Source: JABDPF01 sp036351575 (GTDB taxonomy: Bacteria; Pseudomonadota; Gammaproteobacteria; Xanthomonadales; SZUA-36). Taken from it: 16,449 nt of DNA. Of this stretch, positions 1 to 7,648 are shown one piece after another. Numbering within the stretch: the first letter of the stretch is position 1; every line of letters begins with the position of its first letter. The notes under the pieces are model-generated. The model was not told where the DNA came from and did not search any database. It saw only the letters and a list, made by a program, of their open reading frames with translations. A program made the translations under genes and the position numbers. The stretch spans positions 1 to 16,449 of the forward strand of contig JAZBPJ010000171.1 of assembly GCA_036351575.1 (NCBI GenBank), read 5' to 3'.

Positions 1-645
1 CCCGAGTTCAAGCGCAGCGTGCTCGAGGTGCTGCGAGAACCGATGGAATCGGGCCGCATCGTGATTTCACGGGCCGCCTGCCAGGCCGAGTTCCCGGCCC
101 GTTTTCAATTGATCGCCGCGATGAACCCCTGCCCCTGCGGCTACCACGGTGATCGCAGCGCGCGCTGCCATTGCACCGCGGAGCAAGTCGACCGCTACCG
201 GGCCAGGATCTCCGGACCGCTGCTCGACCGCATCGACCTGCACGTGGAAGTCGGCCGGCCGGCCCGGGCGGTGATCAACGGTCATTCTGCAGACGCGGAA
301 AACAGCGACACGGTGCGGGCACGGGTCATCGAGGCCCGGCAGCGTCAGATACAGCGCGCCGGCAGGCCCAACGCCCAACTCGATTCGGCCGGTGTGCGCC
401 GCTATTGCAGCCTGGCGCCCGAACTCGAAAACCTGCTGGAAAACGTTGCCGAGCGATTGAGCCTTTCACCCCGGGCCTGCCAGCGTATCCTCAAGGTATC
501 GCGAACGGTCGCGGACCTGCAGGGCGCAAAGGAAATCGCTGAAGTACACTTGGCGGAGGCCATCGCCTACCGCTGCCTGGACAACTCCGCCACACCGGGC
601 CCGGAAGCGTACCGCCGCCGGCCGGAAAGTCCGATGCCCGGATAG
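1..645 (+). CDS. comM: ComM/YifB family Mg-chelatase-like AAA+ ATPase, C-terminal part (5' truncated)
   Basis: The gene enters from the left edge and is open from base 1; about 214 residues remain of a family that is usually near 500. The visible part begins in the AAA+ core (PEFKRSVLEVLREPMESG). It continues with the cysteine-rich NPCPCGYHGD..CHC segment, then the RYRARISGPLLDRIDLHVEV stretch typical of the lid of magnesium-chelatase-like ATPases. It ends in the family's C-terminal helical region (LSLSPRACQRILKVSRTVADL). Walker A and B lie outside the window. In naturally competent gammaproteobacteria ComM is a hexameric helicase that promotes branch migration during integration of transforming DNA; that role is transferred from the family. 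The last residues after about 545 are variable and look like a non-conserved tail. The gene ends at TAG 643-645. Identification is strong; function in this organism is inferred. Confidence 0.93.
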   Translation, partial: PEFKRSVLEVLREPMESGRIVISRAACQAEFPARFQLIAAMNPCPCGYHGDRSARCHCTAEQVDRYRARISGPLLDRIDLHVEVGRPARAVINGHSADAENSDTVRARVIEARQRQIQRAGRPNAQLDSAGVRRYCSLAPELENLLENVAERLSLSPRACQRILKVSRTVADLQGAKEIAEVHLAEAIAYRCLDNSATPGPEAYRRRPESPMPG

Positions 646-791
646 CAAATCCGGCAAGGCCTGTTAATGTACGGCCCGTTTCAGTCATCCTCGCAGGCCA
701 GCGATGGTCAGGATAACGTGGGGTCAGCTCATGACTGACGAGCGTTCGCCTTACGGTGCCGAACGGCTCCAACGCTTGCAGCAGGAGTGCT

Positions 792-1619
792 ATGCTTTTA
801 ACGAGCATGGAAACCCGCCTCACAACCATCATCGTCGACGACGAAAAGTCGGCGCGCAGCAGTCTGGCCCGCCGCCTGGCCGACGTAAAGCACATCGATC
901 TCGTCGGCTCAGCCCGCAACGGCCGCGAAGCGCTGCAGATGATTTCCGAGCTGGCGCCGGACCTGGTCTTGCTGGATATCCAGATGCCCGGCATGGACGG
1001 TTTTGACGTCCTGCGTGCGCTGGACGAGGATCGCTTGCCGGTCATCATTTTTGTCACCGCGTTTGACGAGTTTGCATCGCAGGAACTTGAGAAACACCAA
1101 CTGGACTGTCTCTCCAAGCCGATCGATGACGAACAGCTGGTGCAGCTGCTGGAGAAAGCAAGGCGCCTTGTCGGCGGCAAGGGAGCGGCCGGTCATCGCC
1201 GGGCGCTGGCGAAGCTGGCCAGCGGAATCGGCGGGGATTCCGCCCGCAGCATGCGGGAAATCCGGGCGCGCAGGAAAGGAAGCGGGCGCAGCGCCGAGAC
1301 GCCGAAACTGGCCATTCGAGACGGCGGCAGCACGACCTGGGTGCCGCAGGATGAAATCGAGTGGATCGACGCCGCCGGCGACTACATGTGCGTGCATGCC
1401 GGGGGCAAGACCCACATCCTGCGTATCACGATGAAAAAGCTGGAACAGCAACTCGATCCGGCCATCCTGCAGCGCATTCACCGGTCGACGATCGTCAACA
1501 TACATTGCGTGTGCGACAAGACCCCGCATATCAACGGGGAATTTTTTCTGACCCTGAAAAACGGTCACCAGGTAAAGCTTTCGCGTTCTTACCGGGACCG
1601 CTTGCGCTATTTCAGATAG
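792..1619 (+). CDS. LytTR-family response regulator (receiver plus LytTR DNA-binding domain)
   Basis: This is a cytoplasmic two-component response regulator of the AlgR/LytR type, 275 residues from this start. The receiver spans about residues 11-125. It has acidic pocket D16-D17, phospho-acceptor D62 (LLDIQMPGMDG), T89 (FVTAFDEF) and K109 (SKP). A basic linker (about 135-170) leads to a LytTR domain (about 175-275) with the family's EIEWIDAAGDYMCVH and LQRIHRSTIVNI segments. The domain binds promoter DNA. ATG 792 has AGGAG at 783-787 but only a 4-base spacing. ATG 807 starts closer to the receiver (METRLTTIIVDDE) but has no Shine-Dalgarno, so the start is uncertain. A further upstream in-frame start at 756 would add an unlikely N-terminus. 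No histidine kinase is adjacent. The 146 bases before it hold no gene I can support. It converges with the hydrolase at 1633, leaving a 13-base gap. Confidence 0.92.
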   Translation: MLLTSMETRLTTIIVDDEKSARSSLARRLADVKHIDLVGSARNGREALQMISELAPDLVLLDIQMPGMDGFDVLRALDEDRLPVIIFVTAFDEFASQELEKHQLDCLSKPIDDEQLVQLLEKARRLVGGKGAAGHRRALAKLASGIGGDSARSMREIRARRKGSGRSAETPKLAIRDGGSTTWVPQDEIEWIDAAGDYMCVHAGGKTHILRITMKKLEQQLDPAILQRIHRSTIVNIHCVCDKTPHINGEFFLTLKNGHQVKLSRSYRDRLRYFR

Positions 1620-1632
1620 GTAGTCACAACGC

Positions 1633-2586
1633 TCAGCCGCGCCCGTGATCCAGCCAGAACTCGATGCCCTGGGTGTTCAGCACCACGTCCCCGTTCAGCA
1701 CGTCCCTCAGCGCTTCATCCTCCAGCGTAACGCCGTGGTTTCGCGCACGCTCGAACAACGATTGCATCATCGCCCCTTCGATGCATTGCGTGCGGTTTTC
1801 CGCTGACTCGAAACGCGCGCCGAGTTCAGCGAACGCTCTGACACCCTCGCGCAAGTCATCCGCCAGCCGCTCGACGTCGCGCACGCGCCCGAAATGGGTC
1901 AGGTACATGCACGCCGGGTCCTTTTCCATCATGCGGTCGATCGAGGACAGAAGCGCTTGGGGGTCGAACTGGATCGGTGTAGTGGTCGGAAACACGAACT
2001 CGCCATTTTCGGTATCCAGTTCACGGTAGGAAAGCCCAAAGGTGTCTCCGGTGAACCAGCCCCGCGTTTCCTCGTCCCATACCGTGAAGTGGTGACGGGC
2101 GTGGCCGGGCGCATCCATGAACGTGAGCAGGCGCTGGCCGACCGTCAGCGTATCGCCGTCATCCATCGTGACGACCCGCTCGGCGGGCACCGGCACCAGG
2201 GCGCCGTGCATCGCTTCGTAGCGTTCGTCACCGTATACCGCGCGGGCGCCGGCTTCGAGCTTTGACGGGTCGATCATGTGACGGGCGCCGCGGGGATGCG
2301 CCACCAGCGTCGCCTGCGGAAGCCTCTGCATCAGCGTACCCGCTCCCCCGGCATGGTCGAGGTGCACGTGGGTGATGATCACGTGGCTGATCTCTTCCGG
2401 CCTGCGCCCCCTGCGCTCCAGCACTTGCAGGATCCGGTCGGCGCTGGCCGCGTTTCCGGTCTCGATCACGGCTACTGCGGAGCCGGTTTCCAACAGGTAA
2501 CAGGCCGCCATCTGCGGCCGGACCTGGCCGCTGTCGATCGCCGTTACGCCGCCGGCGTACTCGAGCGCCGTGATGCATTCATTCAT
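1633..2586 (-). CDS. metallo-beta-lactamase-fold metal-dependent hydrolase
   Basis: A 317-residue cytoplasmic MBL-fold hydrolase with no signal peptide. All metal ligands expected for a binuclear site are visible: H73, H75, D77 and H78 in THVHLDHAGG, H162 in APGHARHH, D181 in FTGDT and H231 in YLTHFG. The segment before the first motif is VIETGNAA, where many family members have DTG. The C-terminal 80 residues (about 235-317) are helical and may form a lid. Substrate cannot be told from sequence. The GHARHH stretch and overall plan resemble the glyoxalase-II-like/quorum-quenching-like broad group rather than beta-lactamases proper. The ATG at 2586 is well supported by GGAG at 2596-2599 with 9-base spacing. 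It is divergent from the exported protein at 2700 with about 113 bases between them. Confidence 0.9.
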   Translation of the reverse strand: MNECITALEYAGGVTAIDSGQVRPQMAACYLLETGSAVAVIETGNAASADRILQVLERRGRRPEEISHVIITHVHLDHAGGAGTLMQRLPQATLVAHPRGARHMIDPSKLEAGARAVYGDERYEAMHGALVPVPAERVVTMDDGDTLTVGQRLLTFMDAPGHARHHFTVWDEETRGWFTGDTFGLSYRELDTENGEFVFPTTTPIQFDPQALLSSIDRMMEKDPACMYLTHFGRVRDVERLADDLREGVRAFAELGARFESAENRTQCIEGAMMQSLFERARNHGVTLEDEALRDVLNGDVVLNTQGIEFWLDHGRG

Positions 2587-2699
2587 TTGTCATTGCTCCG
2601 CATGGCTCCGGTCCAGGCCAGTATTGTCGGGTGTTCGCCCCGGTTGAATCAATGACCTTTGGCTGTTTCGATGTTACCGCCCCTTGCCCTATCATAATC

Positions 2700-3551
2700 A
2701 TGCAGATGAAACGCAGCGCACAAATTCTTGCTCTCTGCCTGTTGCTGGCCGCAACGGGCGCCGCTGCCACGGAACGGGAGATGGCGCGCCCGAACTGGGA
2801 CCGGACCGACGCGGCCGGCGCCATCGACGAGACACGTGCCCGGGGCGACCTGGCCTTGCTGTTTGCTTACGCACGTTCGGGCCAATCCGCCGAGCTCATG
2901 CATGAAGTGCAGAACATTGCCGGGGACCGCGTCCGGCCGGCCCCGGAAAGGGATTACATCCTGTTCCAGTTGGCCGCGGCACTCGGTGAGCTGGAACCCG
3001 GAACGATCGAACCCGAAATTCTCGCCTTTCTTGCGAACACGCGCTCGCGGGTCCTGGTGGCGCACGAGGATCATCCGCAACTGGGCGTGCCGCTCTACAA
3101 CATCCGGGCCGCGGCGAGCGGCTCGATACAGGCCTGGAGCAGGCACCGGGAACAGGGAGGCAAGCAGGATCCAGCCTCACTGCTGCAGGCCTTGTCGTCC
3201 GTTGATTCCGCCGTAACCGCGGCCCAGGTCCGGCGGGCGCGGGCCGTGCTCACAGCCGAGGAAATCGAGGCTGTCCTCGCCGCAGTGACGCATATCGAAA
3301 ACCCCGGAACCGCGGCGCTGATCCTGGCGGGGCTGGCGCCGGGCAACCTGCAGCGACCGGCGGTCACGGATCTGCTGTTCGACCTCCTGGAGCATCGTCA
3401 ATTGGGCGCCACTGCGGGCCTGCTGCTGGCGAAGAGCGGAGATCCGCTAATCATCGACCGGCTCGCTGAAAGCGCCGGTCGCGGCGACAGTCCGGGCGCC
3501 AGGCGTGCGCGGTCGGCACTTGAAACCGTGACCGATGGGGGCGAGCGATGA
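2700..3551 (+). CDS. exported alpha-helical (HEAT-like) repeat protein of unknown function
   Basis: I do not recognise a named family. The protein starts with a clear signal peptide (MKRSAQILALCLLLAATG, cleavage likely after GAAA), so it should be periplasmic or secreted. The mature part, about 255 residues, is rich in Ala and Leu. Its second half shows helix pairs of HEAT-like character: LTAEEIEAVLAAVTHI, then GTAALILAGLAPGN, AVTDLLFDLLEHRQ, GATAGLLLAKSGDPL and IIDRLAESAG. No catalytic motif is visible. ATG 2700 and ATG 2706 are both possible and neither has a good Shine-Dalgarno; the longer frame back to 2631 would bury the signal peptide and is rejected. A CATAAT hexamer lies just upstream (2693-2698). 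The TGA overlaps the ATG of the carboxypeptidase gene (ATGA, 3548-3551), so the two are translationally coupled and probably act together. Assignment as HEAT-like is inference from pattern only. Confidence 0.8.
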   Translation: MQMKRSAQILALCLLLAATGAAATEREMARPNWDRTDAAGAIDETRARGDLALLFAYARSGQSAELMHEVQNIAGDRVRPAPERDYILFQLAAALGELEPGTIEPEILAFLANTRSRVLVAHEDHPQLGVPLYNIRAAASGSIQAWSRHREQGGKQDPASLLQALSSVDSAVTAAQVRRARAVLTAEEIEAVLAAVTHIENPGTAALILAGLAPGNLQRPAVTDLLFDLLEHRQLGATAGLLLAKSGDPLIIDRLAESAGRGDSPGARRARSALETVTDGGER

Positions 3552-6205
3552 GACGGCTTTTACTGCTCGCCATCGCCCTGGCGGCGTCACTGGCCGCTTC
3601 CGCTGCCGCGGCGCAGGAGGCGCGCATCGTGCAGTGGGTCGAGCAGGCGGACCTCAACGAGTTCACCAAGATCGCCCTGGGCTACCCGGTTCCGGTTCCG
3701 GTGGATACCGCCCTGCCCTTTGACGGTTTCCGCAGCTACGACGGCCTGCACATGCGCCACCAGGACCTGGAGGAAACCACGCCCTGGGTACACGGCAGTA
3801 TCGTCGGCTCCACCTTCAACGAACGGCCGATACGCGCCTATCGACTGGGCGACGAAAACCTGCAAACGGCTTACGGGCTTCCCGAGCAGGCCATGCTCAC
3901 GAACGGCGGCATCCACGCGCGGGAGTGGCAGTCTCCCGAAGTCGTAACCGGCATCATGGAACTGATCGCGGAAAGCGACAGCGACCGCCACCTGGTCGAT
4001 TACCTGCGCGACAACGCGAATATCGTGGTCATCCCGGTGCAGAACATCGACGGACTGATCCAGACGCAGCGCTATCCCAGCACGAACTGGATGGGCGCCG
4101 ACCCCCGCTACCCCGACACCTGGCCGCGCGACGGGCGCATGCGCCGCAAAAACATGCGCGGCGTGGACATGGTCCTGGCCTCCGAGGACGATCATCTGCT
4201 GGGCATCGATCTGAACCGCAACAACGCGCCGTTCTGGGCCAGCAGCGCCAGTTCCTCGGTCAATCCCGCGGAACTGGTCTATCACGGCAGCGGCCCCGCC
4301 TCCGAGCCGGAAACACGGGCGCTGGATAGCGCGGCCCAGCTGGGCCCCGCCGACCGGCTCAGCATGTACACCGACGTGCATTCATTCTCGCAGGTTCACT
4401 TCTGGGACCGCGGCGACAACCAGCGCCTGACCGACCTCACCGAGCGGCTGCTGGCGACTTTCACAACGCACCATGCCAGTTTCCCGGCGGGCAAGTACTA
4501 CTATTACGAGCGCTGGTTCAACCTGCCCGTCAACCAGGGTATCGGCACCACGGCCGAATACTTCACGCACGTTTACCAGGTGCCGTCCTGGACACTGGAA
4601 ATCGAACCGTCGGGGGGGTCGCACGACGGCCTGCCGGGCGGCGGCGCCGACTACGGCGGGCTCGGCCGCAACGGGCATGACGGCTTCATCCTGCCGGAAT
4701 CGGAAATAGCCCGTGTGCGCACCGAGCTGGCGCAGACCTTCACCATCGCCTACTACCAGCAGGCCGGCCCGCCCTCGGTCCAGGCGCTGCGCCTGGTCGA
4801 CGAGGCGACCGGCGCCGTGGTTTTTGACGCCGAGTGGGACACCACCGGACCCGCTTCCCGCAGCCTGCATGTTTACCAGCCGCAAGCCCTGCAACTGGAC
4901 CGAAGTTACCGCGCATGGGTGGCCTGGAACAAGCCGATGCGCTGGCGCGAAAACGGTGAAGTGACCACCTTGCCGGGCAAGCACCATTACACGCTGGCGA
5001 TGGAGCGCAGCGTCGAAACGGACGCCGGCACGTTGAATGCAGAACTCGGCGAACCGGCCTGGCTGCAGGCGCCGGGCGACGCGCCCACGGGCTACCTGAG
5101 CTACCGTGACGATGCCGCGGCCTGGTCCCTGCGCTTCCCTGCCGACGCGCAGAATTCCGCCCTGGCGCAGGACGGCATTGCCGTGACGCTGGGCACTTCC
5201 GCCTACGACATGACCGGCAACCTCAGCGATGCGAATCCCGCCACGGCCGCGCACTGGGCTGACGGCGCCTGGGCTTCCTACGAGGACAGCGAGGGCGACA
5301 GCGACAACGACGACGGCGGTATCGACAGGACCATCCGTTTTGCACTGACATCGGAGGAACTGGGCGACCCGTTCGTCATCGAACCCGGCACCGCGGCGGC
5401 CTGGTTCGACATCGACCGCGTCGGTGAGGGTTTCCTGGTTGAGGTGCTCGCTGAAAACCGCGCCGTGATGTACTGGTTCACCTACGACAGCGAAGGCGCC
5501 CAGGACTGGTACATGGCCGAGGGAGAAATCAGCGGCAACGTGATCCGGTTCCCCGAGATGGTCTCGGTGTCGGGCGGCGAGTTCGGCCCGGGTTTCGACC
5601 CGCAGAAAGTCCAGCGGGCACCGGTCGGCCACGCCCGTTTCATCTGGTCAGGCTGCGACAGCGGCGAAATGAACTGGGTGATCGACGGCGACGGCGGGCC
5701 GCGCCGCCAGGGCCGAATGGTGCTCAGCCGGCTCACCAGCGTCATGGCGCTGAACTGTCTCTACAGCCCCGGTTTCCCGGTCGACCCCGTCATCCAGCCC
5801 GTACCGGTTCCCGATGCGGCGCGCCTGAGCGGCTCCTGGTACGATCCCACGCACTCCGGTGAAGGATACGTCCTCGAAATACTGGCCGACTACCGCGCCG
5901 TGGTCTACTGGTTCAGCTACGACACCGATGGCAACCGCCGCTGGTTTTACGGCACGGCTGAACTGGCTGAAGGCCCGCTGGTGTTCGACCCGCTGTACAC
6001 CACGTCAGGCGGCATCTTCGGTGAGGACTTCAGTGCCGGGTCGGTCCGCGTGCTGCCCTGGGGCCGGCTCGAACTGGACCTGGAATGCGACCGGGGCACA
6101 GCCCGATTCAGCTCCGACGAAGAAGGTTTCCCTGCCGGCGAGCTCAACCTGGTGCGCCTGACCTCGATGGACGGCCTCTCCTGCCCCGAAACCACCGGCC
6201 AATGA
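3548..6205 (+). CDS. exported M14 zinc carboxypeptidase with tandem C-terminal domains
   Basis: An 885-residue exported metallocarboxypeptidase. The signal peptide (MRRLLLLAIALAASLAAS, cleavage near AAA-QEA) is followed by an M14 catalytic domain over about residues 60-400. Zinc ligands are H123 and E126 (GGIHAREWQSPE) and H278 (YTDVHSFSQ). Substrate-binding arginines are R199/R200 (RMRRKN) and R224 (GIDLNRNN). The catalytic glutamate is E351 (WTLEIEPSGG), and the domain ends with DGFILPESEI. About residues 405-590 form an unassigned beta-rich region with an acidic linker (EDSEGDSDNDDGG). Two copies of a roughly 120-residue domain follow. The enzyme should remove C-terminal residues from peptides outside the cytoplasm; residue specificity cannot be read here. 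Length far exceeds the 300-400 residues of simple M14 enzymes. It is coupled by a 4-base overlap to the preceding exported protein. A GGGGGCGAG stretch serves as the ribosome binding site. Confidence 0.93.
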   Translation: MRRLLLLAIALAASLAASAAAAQEARIVQWVEQADLNEFTKIALGYPVPVPVDTALPFDGFRSYDGLHMRHQDLEETTPWVHGSIVGSTFNERPIRAYRLGDENLQTAYGLPEQAMLTNGGIHAREWQSPEVVTGIMELIAESDSDRHLVDYLRDNANIVVIPVQNIDGLIQTQRYPSTNWMGADPRYPDTWPRDGRMRRKNMRGVDMVLASEDDHLLGIDLNRNNAPFWASSASSSVNPAELVYHGSGPASEPETRALDSAAQLGPADRLSMYTDVHSFSQVHFWDRGDNQRLTDLTERLLATFTTHHASFPAGKYYYYERWFNLPVNQGIGTTAEYFTHVYQVPSWTLEIEPSGGSHDGLPGGGADYGGLGRNGHDGFILPESEIARVRTELAQTFTIAYYQQAGPPSVQALRLVDEATGAVVFDAEWDTTGPASRSLHVYQPQALQLDRSYRAWVAWNKPMRWRENGEVTTLPGKHHYTLAMERSVETDAGTLNAELGEPAWLQAPGDAPTGYLSYRDDAAAWSLRFPADAQNSALAQDGIAVTLGTSAYDMTGNLSDANPATAAHWADGAWASYEDSEGDSDNDDGGIDRTIRFALTSEELGDPFVIEPGTAAAWFDIDRVGEGFLVEVLAENRAVMYWFTYDSEGAQDWYMAEGEISGNVIRFPEMVSVSGGEFGPGFDPQKVQRAPVGHARFIWSGCDSGEMNWVIDGDGGPRRQGRMVLSRLTSVMALNCLYSPGFPVDPVIQPVPVPDAARLSGSWYDPTHSGEGYVLEILADYRAVVYWFSYDTDGNRRWFYGTAELAEGPLVFDPLYTTSGGIFGEDFSAGSVRVLPWGRLELDLECDRGTARFSSDEEGFPAGELNLVRLTSMDGLSCPETTGQ
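5390..6193 (+). repeat. two tandem copies of a WYDP..SGEG-type C-terminal domain in the carboxypeptidase
   Basis: At the protein level the carboxypeptidase ends in two diverged copies, about residues 615-739 and 760-882. Aligned landmarks are W619 and W764 (AAWFDIDRVGEGF against GSWYDPTHSGEGY), the RAVMYWFTYD and RAVVYWFSYD strands, and SGGEFGPGF against SGGIFGEDF. Each copy has two cysteines, C703/C737 and C847/C879. Spacing is nearly identical: W to first Cys is 84 and 83 residues, and Cys to Cys is 34 and 32. I infer one disulfide per copy and a role as a surface- or substrate-binding or sorting module. The repeat is diverged and not a recent DNA duplication. Confidence 0.85.
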
Positions 6206-6257
6206 AGCGCGGCATGCCTGGCTGAAACGGCGCCCGTCTCGATGACGCCGGTCCGCG

Positions 6258-6288
6258 TTCGCTTTCAGCCTGCAATAATGGCTACAAT
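6258..6288 (+). promoter_or_regulatory. possible sigma-70 promoter of the DUF3144-moaADE operon
   Basis: A TACAAT hexamer at 6283-6288 (5 of 6 to TATAAT) lies 35 bases before the GTG start at 6323. Upstream, TTCGCT at 6258-6263 is a poor -35 with 19-base spacing. A second AT-rich hexamer, AATAAT (6274-6279), precedes it. The position between the carboxypeptidase stop and the small gene is right, but the -35 is weak. Confidence 0.35.
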
Positions 6289-6322
6289 AACCCCCTTTTT
6301 TAAAACCGCCCGGAGCACGACC

Positions 6323-6589
6323 GTGACCTCACAGGAAAAGCAGCACCAGGAGTGCACCAACCGCTTTATCGAACTGGCCAACAAGATGAAAAAAGAAGGC
6401 ATTGAACCGGGACTCGTGTCCGGTTCGCTGATGACCGCTTCGGGCGTTTACGCGACCTACGTTGCCGCCGGCAACGACGGGACCCTGGAGCCGACCGGCG
6501 TCAAGAAAGTGGTCGACCTTTACCAGAACACGCTGGAACGTTACCAGCACATCAAGAAAAACCAGTTGATGAAAAAGAAGTTCGCCTGA
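6323..6589 (+). CDS. small DUF3144-like protein
   Basis: An 88-residue cytoplasmic protein starting at GTG 6323, chosen because GGAG (6312-6315) sits 7 bases upstream; the longer frame from 6242 runs through the likely promoter and is rejected. The core ECTNRFIELANKM..KEG..PGLVSGSLMTASGVYATYVAA recalls the DUF3144 family, in which a helical protein with a conserved (L)VSxxLMxAAxxYxxY pattern is described only as of unknown function. The last ten residues are lysine-rich (KKNQLMKKKFA). There is no signal peptide, membrane segment or catalytic motif. It ends 11 bases before moaA, so it is probably the first gene of the molybdopterin operon, but nothing in the sequence ties it to cofactor synthesis. 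The family match is from memory and moderate. Confidence 0.75.
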   Translation: MTSQEKQHQECTNRFIELANKMKKEGIEPGLVSGSLMTASGVYATYVAAGNDGTLEPTGVKKVVDLYQNTLERYQHIKKNQLMKKKFA

Positions 6590-6600
6590 TCGCCCGGGCA

Positions 6601-7644
6601 ATGAATATCCCCCTCTCTTCGACCACCGCGCTGCCGGATCCGTCGCTCGACACGCTGGGACGCGCCCTGCGCGAACTGCGCATCTCGGTGATCGATCGCT
6701 GCAATTTCCGCTGCTCTTACTGCATGCCGCTCGGCTCCATGAAAGGCCGTGGTTCTTTCCTTCCGCTGGAACGGCTGCTGACGGACCACGAAATCGTGAA
6801 CGTGGTGCAGGCCTTTGCCGGGCTGGGCGTTCGAAAAATCCGCCTGACCGGCGGCGAGCCGCTGATACGCCCGGGCTTCCCGGCGCTCGTCGCCCAGTTG
6901 TCCCGGGTCCCGGGCATCCGTGAAATCGCGCTGACCACCAACGGCGTGATGCTGAACCGACTGGCCGACGACCTGGCCGACGCGGGGCTGGACCGGATCA
7001 CGGTCAGCCTGGATACGCTGGACCCCGAAGTCCTGGACCAGATGAGCGGGGGAAAGGCCAGCCTGCACGAAGTGCTCGAGGGACTCGCGGCGGCCGAGGC
7101 CGCGGGTTTCGAGTCCGTGAAGATCAACACGGTCGTGCAAAAAGGGGTCAACGATCACACGGTCATGGGCCTGCTGGAGCATTTTCGCGGCACGCCGCAC
7201 ACCGTGCGCCTGATCGAATACATGGACGTCGGCAACAGCAACCACTGGAGTGAGCAGGATGTCGTGCCCAACGCGCACTGGGTGAAAACGATCGGCCAAC
7301 GCTGGCCGATCGAACCGCTGGCGCAGGCCAGCCCGGCGGAAACGGCACGGCGCTACCGCTACCTCGACGGGGCGGGCGAGGTCGGCTTCATCAGTTCGAT
7401 CACGCAGCCTTTCTGCGGCGGCTGCACGCGCGCCCGGATCACCGCGGACGGCATTCTTTACACCTGCCTGTTTTCCAGCAACGGCAGCAACCTGATGCCG
7501 CTGATCCGCCACTCGGAAGACCCGGCGGAACTGCAGGAGCGCATACGGTCCGTGTGGGCCGGGCGCCGGGACCGTTACAGCGAAGAGCGCGGCCGTTCCG
7601 GCAAGGAGCGCCTCAAGGTCGAGATGTACCGCCTGGGGGGATGA
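6601..7644 (+). CDS. moaA: GTP 3',8-cyclase MoaA (radical SAM)
   Basis: MoaA starts molybdenum cofactor synthesis. It rearranges GTP to 3',8-cyclo-7,8-dihydro-GTP, which MoaC converts to cyclic pyranopterin monophosphate. The 347-residue protein has the radical-SAM cluster C34, C38 and C41 (CNFRCSYCMP), the SAM-binding LTGGEPL (residues 82-88) and ALTTNGVML. The second 4Fe-4S site for GTP is C272, C275 and C289 (FCGGCTRARIT..LYTC). The chain ends in the conserved Gly-Gly (RLGG), which in this family is needed for catalysis. It starts at ATG 6601 with only a weak CGGG upstream, possibly relying on coupling to the gene that ends 11 bases earlier. It is followed by moaD after 4 bases. A stretch at about residues 45-54 (GSMKGRGSFLP) replaces the usual MoaA sequence after the first cluster; the rest is canonical. 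Confidence 0.97.
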   Translation: MNIPLSSTTALPDPSLDTLGRALRELRISVIDRCNFRCSYCMPLGSMKGRGSFLPLERLLTDHEIVNVVQAFAGLGVRKIRLTGGEPLIRPGFPALVAQLSRVPGIREIALTTNGVMLNRLADDLADAGLDRITVSLDTLDPEVLDQMSGGKASLHEVLEGLAAAEAAGFESVKINTVVQKGVNDHTVMGLLEHFRGTPHTVRLIEYMDVGNSNHWSEQDVVPNAHWVKTIGQRWPIEPLAQASPAETARRYRYLDGAGEVGFISSITQPFCGGCTRARITADGILYTCLFSSNGSNLMPLIRHSEDPAELQERIRSVWAGRRDRYSEERGRSGKERLKVEMYRLGG

Positions 7645-7648
7645 CCAT

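Noticed and set aside
704..1006. Small plus-strand frame at the regulator 5' end
   Set aside because: It overlaps the receiver domain out of frame and turns Arg-rich; it is a shadow of the regulator gene.
491..1180. 229-codon minus-strand frame over the end of comM and the start of the LytTR regulator
   Set aside because: It is Ser/Arg-rich, overlaps two solid genes antisense and has no motif.
3587..4381. 264-codon minus-strand frame
   Set aside because: It lies within the M14 catalytic domain on the other strand and shows no family features.
4382..5632. 416-codon open frame on the minus strand inside the carboxypeptidase gene
   Set aside because: It is antisense to a gene with an intact M14 active site. 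Long open shadow frames are common at this GC content, and its product has no recognisable motif.
6541..7512. 323-codon minus-strand frame across moaA
   Set aside because: moaA is unmistakable on the plus strand with all six cluster cysteines; the antisense product is low-complexity Arg/His/Gln-rich.
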